From positions 62,001 to 126,000 of the forward strand of contig NZ_QPMK01000010.1 of NCBI RefSeq assembly GCF_003344785.1: a DNA stretch of 64,000 nt, read 5' to 3'. The notes under the pieces were generated by a model. The model saw only the letters and a list, made by a program, of their open reading frames with translations, ran no database searches and was not told the origin of the DNA. The translations under genes were made by a program, and so were the position numbers. Positions 29,513 through 38,762 of this stretch are shown piece after piece. The stretch comes from Thalassococcus profundi (GTDB lineage: Bacteria > Pseudomonadota > Alphaproteobacteria > Rhodobacterales > Rhodobacteraceae). The first letter of the stretch is position 1; the number at the start of each line of letters is the position of its first letter.

Positions 29513-30091
29513 ATGTCCGGCCCAAGCCCTCAAGGTGCCGCGCGCACCGGTGATAACCCGTTCCTGAAAGCCGTCGCCGCGATCTCGACCCTGGCGGGCT
29601 GGGTGTCCGCCGCGATGATCGTCATCGCGGTCTGCATCGTGTGCCAGATGATCTTTGTGCGCTTCGTGCTGAACGGCTCCACCGTCTGGCAGACCGAGGC
29701 GGTGATCTACCTGATGATCGCCGCAACGCTGATCGGGCTGCCGTATGTGCAGCGCCTGCGCGGTCACGTGAACGTGGACCTCGTGCCGCTGGCGCTGCCG
29801 ATGAAGGCGCGCAAGGTGCTGTGTATCTTCACCCTCGGCCTGTCGGCGCTGATCATCGCGACCATGCTCTTTTATGCCTATGAATTCTGGCACTTCGCCT
29901 GGGCACGCGGCTGGCGCTCGGACACGGTCTGGGGCGTCATGCTCTGGAAGCCCTACCTGTCTCTGCCCATCGGCCTGGCGCTTCTGCTGCTACAGTTGCT
30001 GGCCGACCTTTACGCGGTGATCGCCGATATCGACAAACCCTTCGGGATCGAGGCCGAGGGCCTCACCGCCCGCGCCACCGGAGACCTCTGA
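29513..30091 (+). CDS. matQ: TRAP transporter small membrane subunit
   Basis: This 192-residue DctQ-type protein has four predicted membrane helices (near residues 23-45, 60-80, 102-122, 145-165) and the family WQTEAVIYLMIAATLIGLPY motif. It couples the binding protein to the large subunit. The ATG at 29513 has an AGGAGG site. Its TGA shares an A with the matM ATG (TGATG). Confidence 0.9.
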   Translation: MSGPSPQGAARTGDNPFLKAVAAISTLAGWVSAAMIVIAVCIVCQMIFVRFVLNGSTVWQTEAVIYLMIAATLIGLPYVQRLRGHVNVDLVPLALPMKARKVLCIFTLGLSALIIATMLFYAYEFWHFAWARGWRSDTVWGVMLWKPYLSLPIGLALLLLQLLADLYAVIADIDKPFGIEAEGLTARATGDL

Positions 30092-31407
30092 TGGACCCGC
30101 TCGTTCTTGGCGCCCTGGTCGCCGTCACCACCATTCTCGTGCTCTTTTCAGGCGTGTCCGTGGCCATCGGCCTGCTGATCGTCTCGGCCGGTTTCCTGAT
30201 CGTCTTCGACGGGATGCGGTCGCTCGAACTGATGCCGGAAATCCTGTTCGGCAAGCTCGACAATTTCGCGCTTCTGTCGATCCCGATGTTCATCATCATG
30301 GGGTCGTCCATCGCCTCGACCCGGGCGGGCGCCGACCTTTACGAGGCGCTCGAACGCTGGCTGACCCGGGTGCCGGGCGGGCTTGTGGTGTCGAACCTCG
30401 GCGCCTGCGCGCTCTTTTCGGCGATGTCCGGATCGAGCCCCGCGACCTGCGCCGCCATCGGCAAGATGGGCATCCCCGAGATGCGCAAGCGCGGCTATCC
30501 CGACGGCGTGGCCGCAGGCTCTATCGCCGCCGGCGGCACGCTGGGCATCCTCATTCCGCCCTCGGTCACGATGATCGTCTACGGCATCGCCACCGAAACC
30601 TCGATCGGACGGCTGTTCCTCGCGGGTGTGTTTCCGGGACTGATGCTCGTGGCGCTGTTCATGGCCTGGTCGATCTACGCCACCTGGCGGGCCGGAGATG
30701 CGGCTGTCCTGACACCGACCGACTACTCCTGGCGGCAGAAATTCGAGATCCTGCCGCGGGTGCTGCCGTTCTTCTTCATCATCCTCGGCGTGCTCTATGC
30801 CATGTACGGCGGCATCGCCACGCCGTCCGAGACCGCCGCCGTCGGTGCCCTGCTCTGCCTGCTGATCGCCATTGTCATCTATCGCATGTGGCATCCGCGC
30901 GCGCTCTGGGTGGTGCTGCGCGACAGCACGCGGGAATCGGTGATGATCCTCTTCATCATCGCCGCGGCGGGCGTCTTCAGCTACATGCTCAGCTCGCTCT
31001 TCATCACGCAAAGCATCGCGGAATGGATCGGCACACTTGACGTGAACCGCTGGGTGCTGATGGGGGCGATCAACGTCTTCCTGATCATCGCGGGCTTCTT
31101 CCTGCCGCCCGTGGCGGTGATCCTGATGGCTGCGCCGATCCTGCTGCCGATCATCACCACCGCAGGCTTCGACCCGATCTGGTTCGCCGTGGTGCTGACC
31201 ATCAACATGGAGATCGGCCTGATCTCGCCGCCGGTGGGTCTGAATCTTTACGTCATCAACGGCATCGCGCCGGACATTTCCCTGCGCACGATCCTGACCG
31301 GATCCCTGCCCTACGTGGCCTGCATGCTTCTGGCCATCGTGCTGCTTTGCCTGTTCCCGGGCATCGCCACCTGGCTGCCCGATATGGTAATGGGAGCCGC
31401 GCTATGA
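30091..31407 (+). CDS. matM: TRAP transporter large permease subunit
   Basis: This 438-residue DctM-type protein has about 12 membrane helices and motifs ALLSIPMFIIMGSSIASTRA, GSSPATCAAIGKMGIPEM and GGTLGILIPPS. It carries sodium-coupled transport of the dicarboxylate. The start overlaps matQ by one base and the end overlaps matA as ATGA (31404-31407), so the whole set is one translationally coupled operon. Confidence 0.93.
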   Translation: MDPLVLGALVAVTTILVLFSGVSVAIGLLIVSAGFLIVFDGMRSLELMPEILFGKLDNFALLSIPMFIIMGSSIASTRAGADLYEALERWLTRVPGGLVVSNLGACALFSAMSGSSPATCAAIGKMGIPEMRKRGYPDGVAAGSIAAGGTLGILIPPSVTMIVYGIATETSIGRLFLAGVFPGLMLVALFMAWSIYATWRAGDAAVLTPTDYSWRQKFEILPRVLPFFFIILGVLYAMYGGIATPSETAAVGALLCLLIAIVIYRMWHPRALWVVLRDSTRESVMILFIIAAAGVFSYMLSSLFITQSIAEWIGTLDVNRWVLMGAINVFLIIAGFFLPPVAVILMAAPILLPIITTAGFDPIWFAVVLTINMEIGLISPPVGLNLYVINGIAPDISLRTILTGSLPYVACMLLAIVLLCLFPGIATWLPDMVMGAAL

Positions 31408-32642
31408 GTTTTCTGGCCGAACTCATGTCAACCGTCTTCGAACGGCGCTACCGCCGCTCCTCGGCGCGGGACGACCGGCCCATCGAAGAGCTTTGCACCG
31501 ATTTGCTGGGCAATTCCGGCGAGGTGTCGGGCGGGGTGCTGGCGCGGCTGATCCTCGACCGCTACGCCAGCCTCGACTGGGAAGACAAACGCGCCTTCTT
31601 CGCCTTTCTCACCGGATCGCAGGGCATCGACGTCGCCACGGTGCGGGCCGCACTCGACAGCTTCGAGGCCGCGCCGGACAAGGCCAGCTACCGCGCGCTG
31701 ATGGCCGCCTGCGAGCCCGACCGGCAGGAGTTGGCGCGGCGGCTGAACCAAGTGCCGGGCGCCACGGAACGGCTGGTGGAAATGCGCGCCGACCTGCTGG
31801 CGATGCTGCCCGAGAACCCCGAATTCGCCATGCTCGACCTCGATTTCCGGCACCTCTTCGCGTCTTGGTTCAACCGCGGTTTTCTGGTGCTGCGTCCGAT
31901 CAACTGGGAAACGCCGGCGGAGATCCTTGAAAAGATCATCGCCTACGAGGCGGTGCACGCGATAGACAGCTGGGACGACCTGCGCCGCCGGGTACAGCCC
32001 GAGGACCGACGCTGTTTCGCCTTCTTCCATCCGGCGATGCCCAACGAGCCGCTGATCTTCGTCGAAGTGGCGCTGACCCGCGGCGTGCCCGGATCGGTAC
32101 AGGCGCTGCTGGCCAAGGGTCGCGACGTGCTGGAGGCCGAGAAGGCCGACACAGCGACCTTCTACTCGATCTCCAACTGCCAGTCGGGGCTTGCGGGAAT
32201 TTCCTTCGGCAATTCGCTGATCAAGCAGGTGGTGGCGGACCTGTCGCGCGCCCTGCCGAAGCTTTCGACCTTCGTCACCCTGTCGCCGATCCCGGGACTC
32301 ACGCGCTGGCTGGCGGCCAACGACCGCAGCCTCGACGGCGCCGACGCCGCCCGCGCCCGGGCGCTTGCGGCGCATTACCTGATCCAGGCCAAGCGTCCCG
32401 ATGGCCGCCCCGTCGATCCGGTGGCGCGGTTCCACCTCGGCAACGGCGCCGAGGTGCACAATGTCCATGCCGATGCGGACACCTCCGAGAACGGACGCCG
32501 CCAGTCCGGCGGGGTGATGGTGAACTACCTCTACGACCGCGCACGCATCACCCAGAACCACGAGAAATTCGCCGCTGACGGAACCATTGCCGCCTCCTCC
32601 GAGGTGCGCAGCCTGGCCGCCATCGCGCTCGAAGACGCCTGA
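31404..32642 (+). CDS. matA: Malonyl-CoA decarboxylase
   Basis: This 412-residue enzyme converts malonyl-CoA to acetyl-CoA and CO2. It has the family helical N-terminal domain and a C-terminal acyltransferase-like domain. The latter carries FYSISNCQSGLAGISFGNS (Ser region) and FHLGNGAEVHNVHADAD (catalytic His region). The ATG at 31404 gives MSFLAEL, overlapping matM by 4 nt. With matB it turns free malonate into acetyl-CoA. Confidence 0.95.
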   Translation: MSFLAELMSTVFERRYRRSSARDDRPIEELCTDLLGNSGEVSGGVLARLILDRYASLDWEDKRAFFAFLTGSQGIDVATVRAALDSFEAAPDKASYRALMAACEPDRQELARRLNQVPGATERLVEMRADLLAMLPENPEFAMLDLDFRHLFASWFNRGFLVLRPINWETPAEILEKIIAYEAVHAIDSWDDLRRRVQPEDRRCFAFFHPAMPNEPLIFVEVALTRGVPGSVQALLAKGRDVLEAEKADTATFYSISNCQSGLAGISFGNSLIKQVVADLSRALPKLSTFVTLSPIPGLTRWLAANDRSLDGADAARARALAAHYLIQAKRPDGRPVDPVARFHLGNGAEVHNVHADADTSENGRRQSGGVMVNYLYDRARITQNHEKFAADGTIAASSEVRSLAAIALEDA

Positions 32643-32652
32643 GGAGCCGCCC

Positions 32653-34167
32653 ATGGCCAACCCGCTTTACGACACGCTGTTCGGCCGCCACGCCGGCCGC
32701 GACACGCCGTTCCTGCACCTGCCGGACGGCAGCACGCTGACGCACGACGCCTTTCTGCGCATGACCGCGCGCTTCGCGCACCGGCTGACTGGCCTTGGCC
32801 TCGCCCCCGGCGACCGGCTGGCGCTGCAGGTCGAGAAATCGCCCGAGGCGCTGGCGGTCTACGCCGCCTGCGCGCAGGCGGGCGTGGTGTTCCTGCCGCT
32901 CAACACCGGCTACACCGGCGACGAGATCGCCTATTTCGTGGAGAACTCCGGCGCCCGCCTGCTGATCTGTGACGGCGCCCGCGAAGAGGCGCTGGCCCCG
33001 GTCGCGGCAAAGTGCGGTGCACAGATCGGGACGCTGAACGCCGACGGCTCGGGCAGCTTCAGCCGTGGCGCCGCGGATCTGTCGGAAGAGTTCGCGACGG
33101 TCACGCGCGAGGCCGACGACCTTGCGGCCTTCCTCTATACCTCCGGCACCACGGGCCGGTCGAAAGGCGCGATGCTCACCCAGCGCAACCTGCTGTCGAA
33201 TGCCGAGACTTTGGCGGACTATTGGCAATTCACCGATGCGGACACGCTGCTGCACGCGCTGCCGATCTTTCACACCCATGGGCTCTTCGTCGCGACCAAC
33301 GTGACGCTGGTGGCGGGCGGCGCGCTTATCTTCATGCCGAAGTTCGAGCTCGACCGGATGATCGCCGAGATGCCCCGTGCAACGGCGCTGATGGGCGTGC
33401 CGACCTTCTACACGCGGCTGCTGTCGGACGACCGCTTCACCGCCGACCTGACCCGGCACATGCGTCTGTTCGTGTCGGGCTCCGCGCCGCTGCTGGCCGA
33501 GACCCACGTGGCGTTCGAAGAGCGCACGGGCCACAAGATCCTCGAACGCTACGGCATGACCGAAACCAACATGAACACCTCGAATCCCTACGACGGCGAG
33601 CGTCGGGCGGGCACCGTGGGCTTTCCGCTGCCAGGGGTCGAACTCAAGATCACCGACCCGGCCAGTGGCGACGCCCTGCCGCAGGGCGAGATCGGCCAGA
33701 TCGAGGTGCGCGGACCCAACGTTTTCAAGGGCTACTGGCAGATGCCGGAAAAGACCGCCGAAGAACTGCGCGAGGATGGCTTCTTCATCACCGGCGACCT
33801 CGGGCTGATCGACGCGGACGGCTACGTCAGCATTGTTGGGCGCAACAAGGACCTGATCATCTCGGGCGGCTACAACATCTACCCCAAGGAAATAGAGGTG
33901 CTGCTGGACGACCAGCCCGGAGTGCTGGAATCGGCGGTGATCGGCGTGCCGCATCCGGATTTCGGGGAAACCGTGGTGGGGGTTCTCGTGCCGAAGGACG
34001 GCGAAGGACCCGACGTGGATGCGATTTCTGAGCGGATCACGGCGACGCTGGCGCGCTACAAGCACCCGCGCAAGATCGTGGTGCTGGACGAGTTGCCGCG
34101 CAACACCATGGGCAAGGTGCAAAAGAACGTGCTGCGCGACAGGTTCGCGGATCTTTTCACTGGCTGA
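32653..34167 (+). CDS. matB: Malonyl-CoA synthetase
   Basis: This 504-residue acyl-adenylate ligase activates malonate with ATP and CoA. It has the P-loop YTSGTTGRSKGAM, GSAPLLAETH, the ERYGMTETNMNTSNP motif, GDLGLIDADGY and the C-terminal catalytic Lys region RNTMGKVQKN. Length and motifs match MatB rather than general fatty-acyl ligases. The ATG at 32653 has GAGGAG upstream, 10 nt after matA. Confidence 0.94.
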   Translation: MANPLYDTLFGRHAGRDTPFLHLPDGSTLTHDAFLRMTARFAHRLTGLGLAPGDRLALQVEKSPEALAVYAACAQAGVVFLPLNTGYTGDEIAYFVENSGARLLICDGAREEALAPVAAKCGAQIGTLNADGSGSFSRGAADLSEEFATVTREADDLAAFLYTSGTTGRSKGAMLTQRNLLSNAETLADYWQFTDADTLLHALPIFHTHGLFVATNVTLVAGGALIFMPKFELDRMIAEMPRATALMGVPTFYTRLLSDDRFTADLTRHMRLFVSGSAPLLAETHVAFEERTGHKILERYGMTETNMNTSNPYDGERRAGTVGFPLPGVELKITDPASGDALPQGEIGQIEVRGPNVFKGYWQMPEKTAEELREDGFFITGDLGLIDADGYVSIVGRNKDLIISGGYNIYPKEIEVLLDDQPGVLESAVIGVPHPDFGETVVGVLVPKDGEGPDVDAISERITATLARYKHPRKIVVLDELPRNTMGKVQKNVLRDRFADLFTG

Positions 34168-34182
34168 CGGGGGACGCGCCAG

Positions 34183-34232
34183 TTTAGAACGGTTCCAAAC
34201 CTTGACGCGCCGGGCCGCTGCGCGCATATGTT
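34183..34232 (+). promoter_or_regulatory. Irr-type ICE box and promoter upstream of nfuA
   Basis: TTTAGAACGGTTCCAAA (34183-34199) differs by one base from the iron-control-element palindrome TTTAGAA-N3-TTCTAAA bound by Irr in alphaproteobacteria. TTGACG (34202-34207) follows at once, with TATGTT (34227-34232) as candidate -10 at 19 bp (or CATATG at 17 bp). A repressor on the box would sit against the -35. It lies 61-77 bp before an iron-sulfur assembly gene, which fits iron control. Confidence 0.65.
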
Positions 34233-34259
34233 GGGCAACCAGAGAAAGGACCGGCGCAG

Positions 34260-34823
34260 ATGTTCATTCAGACCGAATCCACCCCGAACCCGGCAACGCT
34301 CAAGTTTCTGCCGGGCCAGACCGTGCTCGAGATGGGCACCGCCGATTTCCCCTCGGCCGAAGGCGCCGATGCCTCGCCGCTGGCGACGCGGCTGTTTACC
34401 GTGGACGGCGTGAAGGGCGTCTTCTTCGGCACCGACTTCGTCACCGTGACCAAGGGCGACGAGATCGACTGGGATCACGTGAAGCCAGCGATCCTGGGCG
34501 CCATCATGGAGCATTTCCAGTCCGGCCAGCCGGTGATGAAGGACGATGCGCAGGGCGGTGACGGCCATGCCGAACATTCCGGCGAGGACGCCGAGATCGT
34601 GGGCCAGATCAAGCAGCTGCTCGACAGCCGCGTGCGGCCGGCGGTGGCGCAGGATGGCGGCGACATCACTTTCCACGGCTTCGAACGCGGCGTGGTCTAC
34701 CTGCACATGCAGGGGGCCTGCGCGGGCTGCCCGTCCTCGACCCTGACGCTGAAGATGGGGATCGAGAACCTGCTTCGGCACTACATTCCCGAAGTGACCG
34801 AAGTCCGACCGGTCGCGGTCTGA
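34260..34823 (+). CDS. nfuA: NfuA/Nfu-type iron-sulfur cluster carrier
   Basis: This 187-residue protein has an Nfu N-terminal domain (MFIQTESTPNPATLKFLPGQ start, residues 1-90) and a C-terminal NifU-like domain with the CxxC motif Cys154-x2-Cys157 in GACAGCPSSTL. It binds a 4Fe-4S cluster at a dimer interface and hands it to apoproteins. The linker is His/Glu-rich. It is preceded by AGAAAGGA and by an Irr-like box. Confidence 0.94.
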   Translation: MFIQTESTPNPATLKFLPGQTVLEMGTADFPSAEGADASPLATRLFTVDGVKGVFFGTDFVTVTKGDEIDWDHVKPAILGAIMEHFQSGQPVMKDDAQGGDGHAEHSGEDAEIVGQIKQLLDSRVRPAVAQDGGDITFHGFERGVVYLHMQGACAGCPSSTLTLKMGIENLLRHYIPEVTEVRPVAV

Positions 34824-34831
34824 AGTTTGCG

Positions 34832-34890
34832 GCGAGGAGGGCCCGCAAGGGACCGAGGAGCTGCTCCTCCGCCCTGACGGGCGTCCTCGC
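34832..34890. repeat. Nested imperfect 59-nt hairpin between nfuA and tsaB
   Basis: Outer arms GCGAGGA/TCCTCGC (34832-34838, 34884-34890), middle GGCCCGC-AGGG/CCCTGACGGGC and an apical GAGGAGC-TG-CTCCTC segment nest into one long stem. No U-tract follows. It may end nfuA transcription or be an extragenic palindrome. tsaB begins 19 nt later with no obvious ribosome site. Confidence 0.5.
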
Positions 34891-34908
34891 ATCGCCGGCG
34901 CCCGCCAC

Positions 34909-35478
34909 ATGTTCCTGATCCTTGCCTTCGACACATCCGGCCCGCATTGCGCCGCAGCCCTCTGGCGCGATGGCGCTCTTCTCGATGCGCGCGCCGAGGC
35001 CATGACGAAGGGCCAGGCCGAGGCGCTAATGCCCATGCTTGAGGCTCTGCTGGCCGACCACGGCGCCGGCTGGCCGGCCGTGACCCGCATCGGCGTCGGC
35101 ACCGGTCCCGGCAATTTCACCGGCATCCGCATCGCCGTCTCCGCCGCCCGCGGACTGGCCTTGGCGCTGGAGATTCCCGCCATCGGCGTCAGCACCTTCG
35201 ACGCGATCCACCATCTGCACCCGGACGCCCTGGCAGCCGTCCCAGCGCCCCGCGATCACCTTTACGTCAGGCGCGCGGGCGGTGCACCGGACTACCGCCA
35301 CCGCGATACCCTGACCGCCCCCCCGGTGCTGCCCCCGTCTCCGACAGCGCTCGTCACCGCGATGGCGCAGATCGCCGCGACCGCCGGTCCCGGCCCGGCG
35401 CCCGCGCCGCTTTACATCAAGCCCGCCGACGCCGCGCCCTCCCGCGATGCGCCGCCGGTCCTGCTCGATGACGCCTGA
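34909..35478 (+). CDS. tsaB: tRNA threonylcarbamoyladenosine (t6A) biosynthesis protein TsaB
   Basis: This 189-residue ASKHA-fold protein is the partner of TsaD in making t6A37 of tRNA. The N-terminal ILAFDTSGPHCAAALW and GVGTGPGNFTGIRIAVSAARGLA motifs are diagnostic. Its end overlaps rimI by 11 nt; tsaB-rimI is a common pair. The start at 34909 matches the family N-terminus but has only a poor ribosome site. Confidence 0.93.
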   Translation: MFLILAFDTSGPHCAAALWRDGALLDARAEAMTKGQAEALMPMLEALLADHGAGWPAVTRIGVGTGPGNFTGIRIAVSAARGLALALEIPAIGVSTFDAIHHLHPDALAAVPAPRDHLYVRRAGGAPDYRHRDTLTAPPVLPPSPTALVTAMAQIAATAGPGPAPAPLYIKPADAAPSRDAPPVLLDDA

Positions 35479-35881
35479 GGCCCTCGCGGCGCTGCAGGCC
35501 CGCGCCTATACCCACATGGAACCCTGGAATGCGCGGGACTTCGCAGAGCTGCTGGCCCGCCCCACGACGCTGCTTTGCGCCGTGCCGCAGGCCTTCTGCC
35601 TGGGCCAGGTGGTGGTCGACGAAGCCGAGATCCTGGCGCTTGCCGCCGATCCCGCGCACCAGCGGCAGGGTCATGCCAGCGCCGTCCTGACGCAGTTCCT
35701 GCACGCCGCCGTCCGGCTCGGCGTCACCCGCGTGTTCCTCGATGTCGCTGAAACCAACGCCCCGGCCCGCGGCTTTTACGCAGCCCACGGTTTTGCCGTG
35801 ACCGGCCGCCGCCGCGGCTACTACCGTCAGGACGCGGGCCCGGCCACGGATGCGCTGCTCATGTCCCGTGCGGTGACCTGA
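35468..35881 (+). CDS. rimI: GNAT N-acetyltransferase, RimI-like
   Basis: This 137-residue GNAT protein has the acetyl-CoA-binding motif AADPAHQRQGHASAVL and C-terminal NAPARGFYAAHGFAVTGRRRGYY. In this place it would acetylate the N-terminus of ribosomal protein S18, though many short GNATs next to tsaB are annotated from context only. The start at 35468 lies inside the end of tsaB. Confidence 0.85.
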   Translation: MTPEALAALQARAYTHMEPWNARDFAELLARPTTLLCAVPQAFCLGQVVVDEAEILALAADPAHQRQGHASAVLTQFLHAAVRLGVTRVFLDVAETNAPARGFYAAHGFAVTGRRRGYYRQDAGPATDALLMSRAVT

Positions 35882-35931
35882 GGTTAGCTTGAAGCCCCCG
35901 GCAAACCCGCGCCGCAGCGCCGAAAAACCGG

Positions 35932-35961
35932 TTGACCCTTCATGCCACCTGCGGCCTTAAT
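35932..35961 (+). promoter_or_regulatory. Candidate promoter of the BMP transporter operon
   Basis: TTGACC (35932-35937) and CTTAAT (35956-35961) stand 18 bp apart, 75 nt before the binding-protein ATG. No riboswitch-like fold was recognised in the leader. Confidence 0.45.
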
Positions 35962-36036
35962 TGCACCTGATCCGAGACGATCAGCCAAAGAGCGGCAGGC
36001 GCGCGGCGCCGTCGCCCATCCAACACCTGGGAGCCT

Positions 36037-37029
36037 ATGATGACCCTCATGCAGAAATTCCTCGGCGCGGCCGCCACTCTGGCCCTGTCGGCGGGCGCGG
36101 CGCTGGCCGAACCTGCGCTGATCTTCGATCTTGGCGGCAAGTTCGACAAGTCCTTCAACGAAGCGGCCTTCAACGGCGCGCAGCGCTGGTCGCAGGAAAA
36201 CGGCACGTCTTTCCGCGAGATCGAGCTGCAGTCCGAAGCGCAGCGCGAACAGGCCCTGCGCCGCTTTGCCGAAAACGGCAACAACCCGATCGTCATGACC
36301 GGCTTTGCCTTCGGCAACGTGCTGGGCGAAGTGGCCCCCGACTATCCCGACACCAAGTTCGCGATCATCGACATGGTGGTCGATGCGCCCAATGTCCGCT
36401 CGGTCGTTTTCAATGAACACGAAGGCAGCTACCTTGTCGGCATGCTTGCGGCGATGGCGTCCGAGACCGGCACCGTCGGCTTCATCGGCGGCATGGACAT
36501 CCCGTTGATCCGCAAGTTCGCCTGCGGCTATGCGCAGGGCGTCAAGGCGGTGAACCCCGATGCCACGGTGATCCAGAACATGACCGGCACCACCCCCGCC
36601 GCCTGGAACGACCCGGTGAAAGGGTCGGAGCTGACCAAGGCGCAGATCAGCCAGGGCGCCGACGTGGTCTATGCCGCCGCCGGCGGCACCGGCGTGGGCG
36701 TGCTGCAGACCGCCGCCGACGAGGACATCCTGTCGATCGGCGTCGACAGCAACCAGAATTACATGCATCCGGGCCAGGTCCTGACCTCGATGCTCAAGCG
36801 CGTCGACAACGCCGTCTACGACGCCATGGCCGCCGGGCCCGACCTTGAAACCGGCATCAACGTCATGGGCGTCGGCAACGGCGGCGTCGGCTATGCGCTG
36901 GACGAGCACAACGCGCAGCTGGTCACCAACGACATGCAGAATGCCGTGGACCAGGCCGCCGAACAGATCGCCAGCGGCGACCTGACCGTGCACGACTACA
37001 TGTCCGACAACAGCTGCCCGGTGAACTGA
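36037..37029 (+). CDS. BMP-family ABC transporter substrate-binding protein
   Basis: This 330-residue exported protein has a signal peptide ending in GAALAEPA (cleavage near residue 25). Basic-membrane-protein features include LGGKFDKSFNEAAFNGAQRW, VVFNEHEGSYLVGMLAAMAS, GFIGGMDIPLIRKFACGYAQG and IGVDSNQN. BMP proteins usually bind nucleosides; guanosine or inosine would be typical ligands. It heads an operon with a dual ATPase and two permeases, the standard nucleoside/simple-sugar ABC layout. It is not lipidated (no lipobox Cys). Confidence 0.9.
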   Translation: MMTLMQKFLGAAATLALSAGAALAEPALIFDLGGKFDKSFNEAAFNGAQRWSQENGTSFREIELQSEAQREQALRRFAENGNNPIVMTGFAFGNVLGEVAPDYPDTKFAIIDMVVDAPNVRSVVFNEHEGSYLVGMLAAMASETGTVGFIGGMDIPLIRKFACGYAQGVKAVNPDATVIQNMTGTTPAAWNDPVKGSELTKAQISQGADVVYAAAGGTGVGVLQTAADEDILSIGVDSNQNYMHPGQVLTSMLKRVDNAVYDAMAAGPDLETGINVMGVGNGGVGYALDEHNAQLVTNDMQNAVDQAAEQIASGDLTVHDYMSDNSCPVN

Positions 37030-37048
37030 GACCGGCATCGCCCCTTCG

Positions 37049-37079
37049 CAAGGGCCGCGCCACGGCGGTGCGGCCCTTG
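37049..37079 (+). promoter_or_regulatory. Hairpin after the BMP binding-protein gene
   Basis: CAAGGGCCGC (37049-37058) and GCGGCCCTTG (37070-37079) form a perfect 10-bp stem starting 20 nt after the stop, followed by TCAC without a U-run. It likely sets the ratio of binding protein to transporter. Confidence 0.65.
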
Positions 37080-37119
37080 TCACATCCGGCCCCATCAAAA
37101 CGGCCTGACGGAGCACGCC

Positions 37120-38733
37120 ATGTCCCCCCATTCCCCCGCCGACGCACCGGCCATCGAACTCAAGGGCATTTCCAAGGCCTTTGGCCCGGTGCAGGCGAAC
37201 AAGGACATTTCAATGCGGGTGATGCCGGGCACGATCCACGGCATCATCGGTGAGAACGGCGCGGGCAAGTCGACGCTGATGTCGATCCTCTACGGCTTTT
37301 ACAAGGCCGATGCGGGCGAGGTCTTCATCTCCGGCAAAAAGACCGAGATTCCCGACAGCCAGGCCGCGATCCGCGCCGGCATCGGCATGGTCTTCCAGCA
37401 TTTCAAGCTGGTGCAGAATTTCACCGTGCTGGAAAACGTCATCCTCGGCGCCGAGGACGGCGGGCTGCTGCGCCCGAGCCTCGCAAAGGCGCGCGGCGTG
37501 CTCAAACAGCTTGCCGCGGAATACGAGCTGTCGGTCGATCCGGACACGCAGGTGCAGCACCTCAGCGTCGGCCACCAGCAGCGAGTCGAGATCCTCAAGG
37601 CGCTCTACCGCGAGGCGGATATCCTGATCCTCGACGAACCCACCGGCGTTCTCACTCCGGCCGAGGCCGATCACCTGTTCCGCATCCTCGACAACCTGCG
37701 GGCCGAGGGCAAGACGATCATCCTCATCACCCACAAGCTGCGCGAGATCATGGAGATCACCGACACCGTGTCGGTGATGCGCCGCGGCGAGATGACCGCG
37801 ACCGTCAAGACCGCCGAGACCAGCCCCGAACAGCTGGCCGAGCTGATGGTGGGCCGCAAGGTGCTGCTGCGCGTCGACAAGACGCCCGCGAAACCCGGCG
37901 CAAAAGTGCTGGAGGTCGAGAACCTGCGCCTTGTCGACGACAAGGGCGTCGAGCGCCTTCGCGGCATCGACCTCGAGGTCCGAGCCGGCGAGATTCTCGG
38001 CATCGCCGGGGTGGCGGGCAATGGCCAGTCGGAATTGCTCGAGGTGCTGGGCGGCTATGCCACAGCCACCGGCACGGTCCGCGTCAACGGCGCAGCAATG
38101 CCGCTTTCGGGTCCCGGATCGGACGGCCAGAGCCGCCGTGCCTGCGGCATCGCCCACGTCCCCGAGGACCGCCAGCACGAGGGGCTGATCATGCCCTACA
38201 CCGCGTGGGAGAATACCGCCTTCGGCTACCACCGCGACCCGGCCCTGCAAAAGGGCCTGCTGATGGACAATGCCGCGATCCGTGCCGATGCGGCGGCCAA
38301 GATGGACCGCTTCGACGTCCGCCCGCCCGACCCGACCCTCGCGGCGCGCAACTTTTCCGGCGGCAACCAGCAGAAGATCGTGCTGGCGCGCGAGATCGAA
38401 CGCAATCCCGATATCCTGCTGGTCGGCCAGCCCACCCGCGGCGTCGACATCGGCGCCATCGAGTTCATCCACCAGCAGATCGTGCGCCTGCGCGACGCGG
38501 GCAAGGCGATCCTGCTGGTGTCCGTCGAACTGGACGAGATCTTTTCGCTGTCGGACAGGATCGCGGTGATGTTCGACGGCCGCATCATGGGCGTCCGCGA
38601 CCCCGCCGAGACCGACCAGACCGAACTTGGCCTGCTGATGGCCGGGATCACCGAAAAACCCGACCGCCCGCTGATCGACGCGGTCGATGCCAAGCTCGAC
38701 GCCAAGGAAGCGCGGGAGGCCGGCCATGGCTGA
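37120..38733 (+). CDS. ABC transporter dual ATP-binding protein (nucleoside type)
   Basis: This 537-residue protein holds two ABC ATPase halves. The first has Walker A GENGAGKST, signature LSVGHQQRVEI and Walker B LILDEPTGVLTP. The second has a degenerate Walker A (GVAGNGQSELLE), signature FSGGNQQKIVLARE and LVGQPTRGVDIG. This arrangement is usual for nucleoside and simple-sugar importers. A short out-of-frame ATG frame (38726-38770) overlaps its end before the next permease starts. Confidence 0.93.
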   Translation: MSPHSPADAPAIELKGISKAFGPVQANKDISMRVMPGTIHGIIGENGAGKSTLMSILYGFYKADAGEVFISGKKTEIPDSQAAIRAGIGMVFQHFKLVQNFTVLENVILGAEDGGLLRPSLAKARGVLKQLAAEYELSVDPDTQVQHLSVGHQQRVEILKALYREADILILDEPTGVLTPAEADHLFRILDNLRAEGKTIILITHKLREIMEITDTVSVMRRGEMTATVKTAETSPEQLAELMVGRKVLLRVDKTPAKPGAKVLEVENLRLVDDKGVERLRGIDLEVRAGEILGIAGVAGNGQSELLEVLGGYATATGTVRVNGAAMPLSGPGSDGQSRRACGIAHVPEDRQHEGLIMPYTAWENTAFGYHRDPALQKGLLMDNAAIRADAAAKMDRFDVRPPDPTLAARNFSGGNQQKIVLAREIERNPDILLVGQPTRGVDIGAIEFIHQQIVRLRDAGKAILLVSVELDEIFSLSDRIAVMFDGRIMGVRDPAETDQTELGLLMAGITEKPDRPLIDAVDAKLDAKEAREAGHG

Positions 38734-38762
38734 CGCGCCCGCCCCGATCCGGAAGACCTGCC

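Noticed and set aside
35882-36036. Purine riboswitch before the BMP transporter
   Set aside because: None of the conserved purine aptamer core elements could be seen in the leader.
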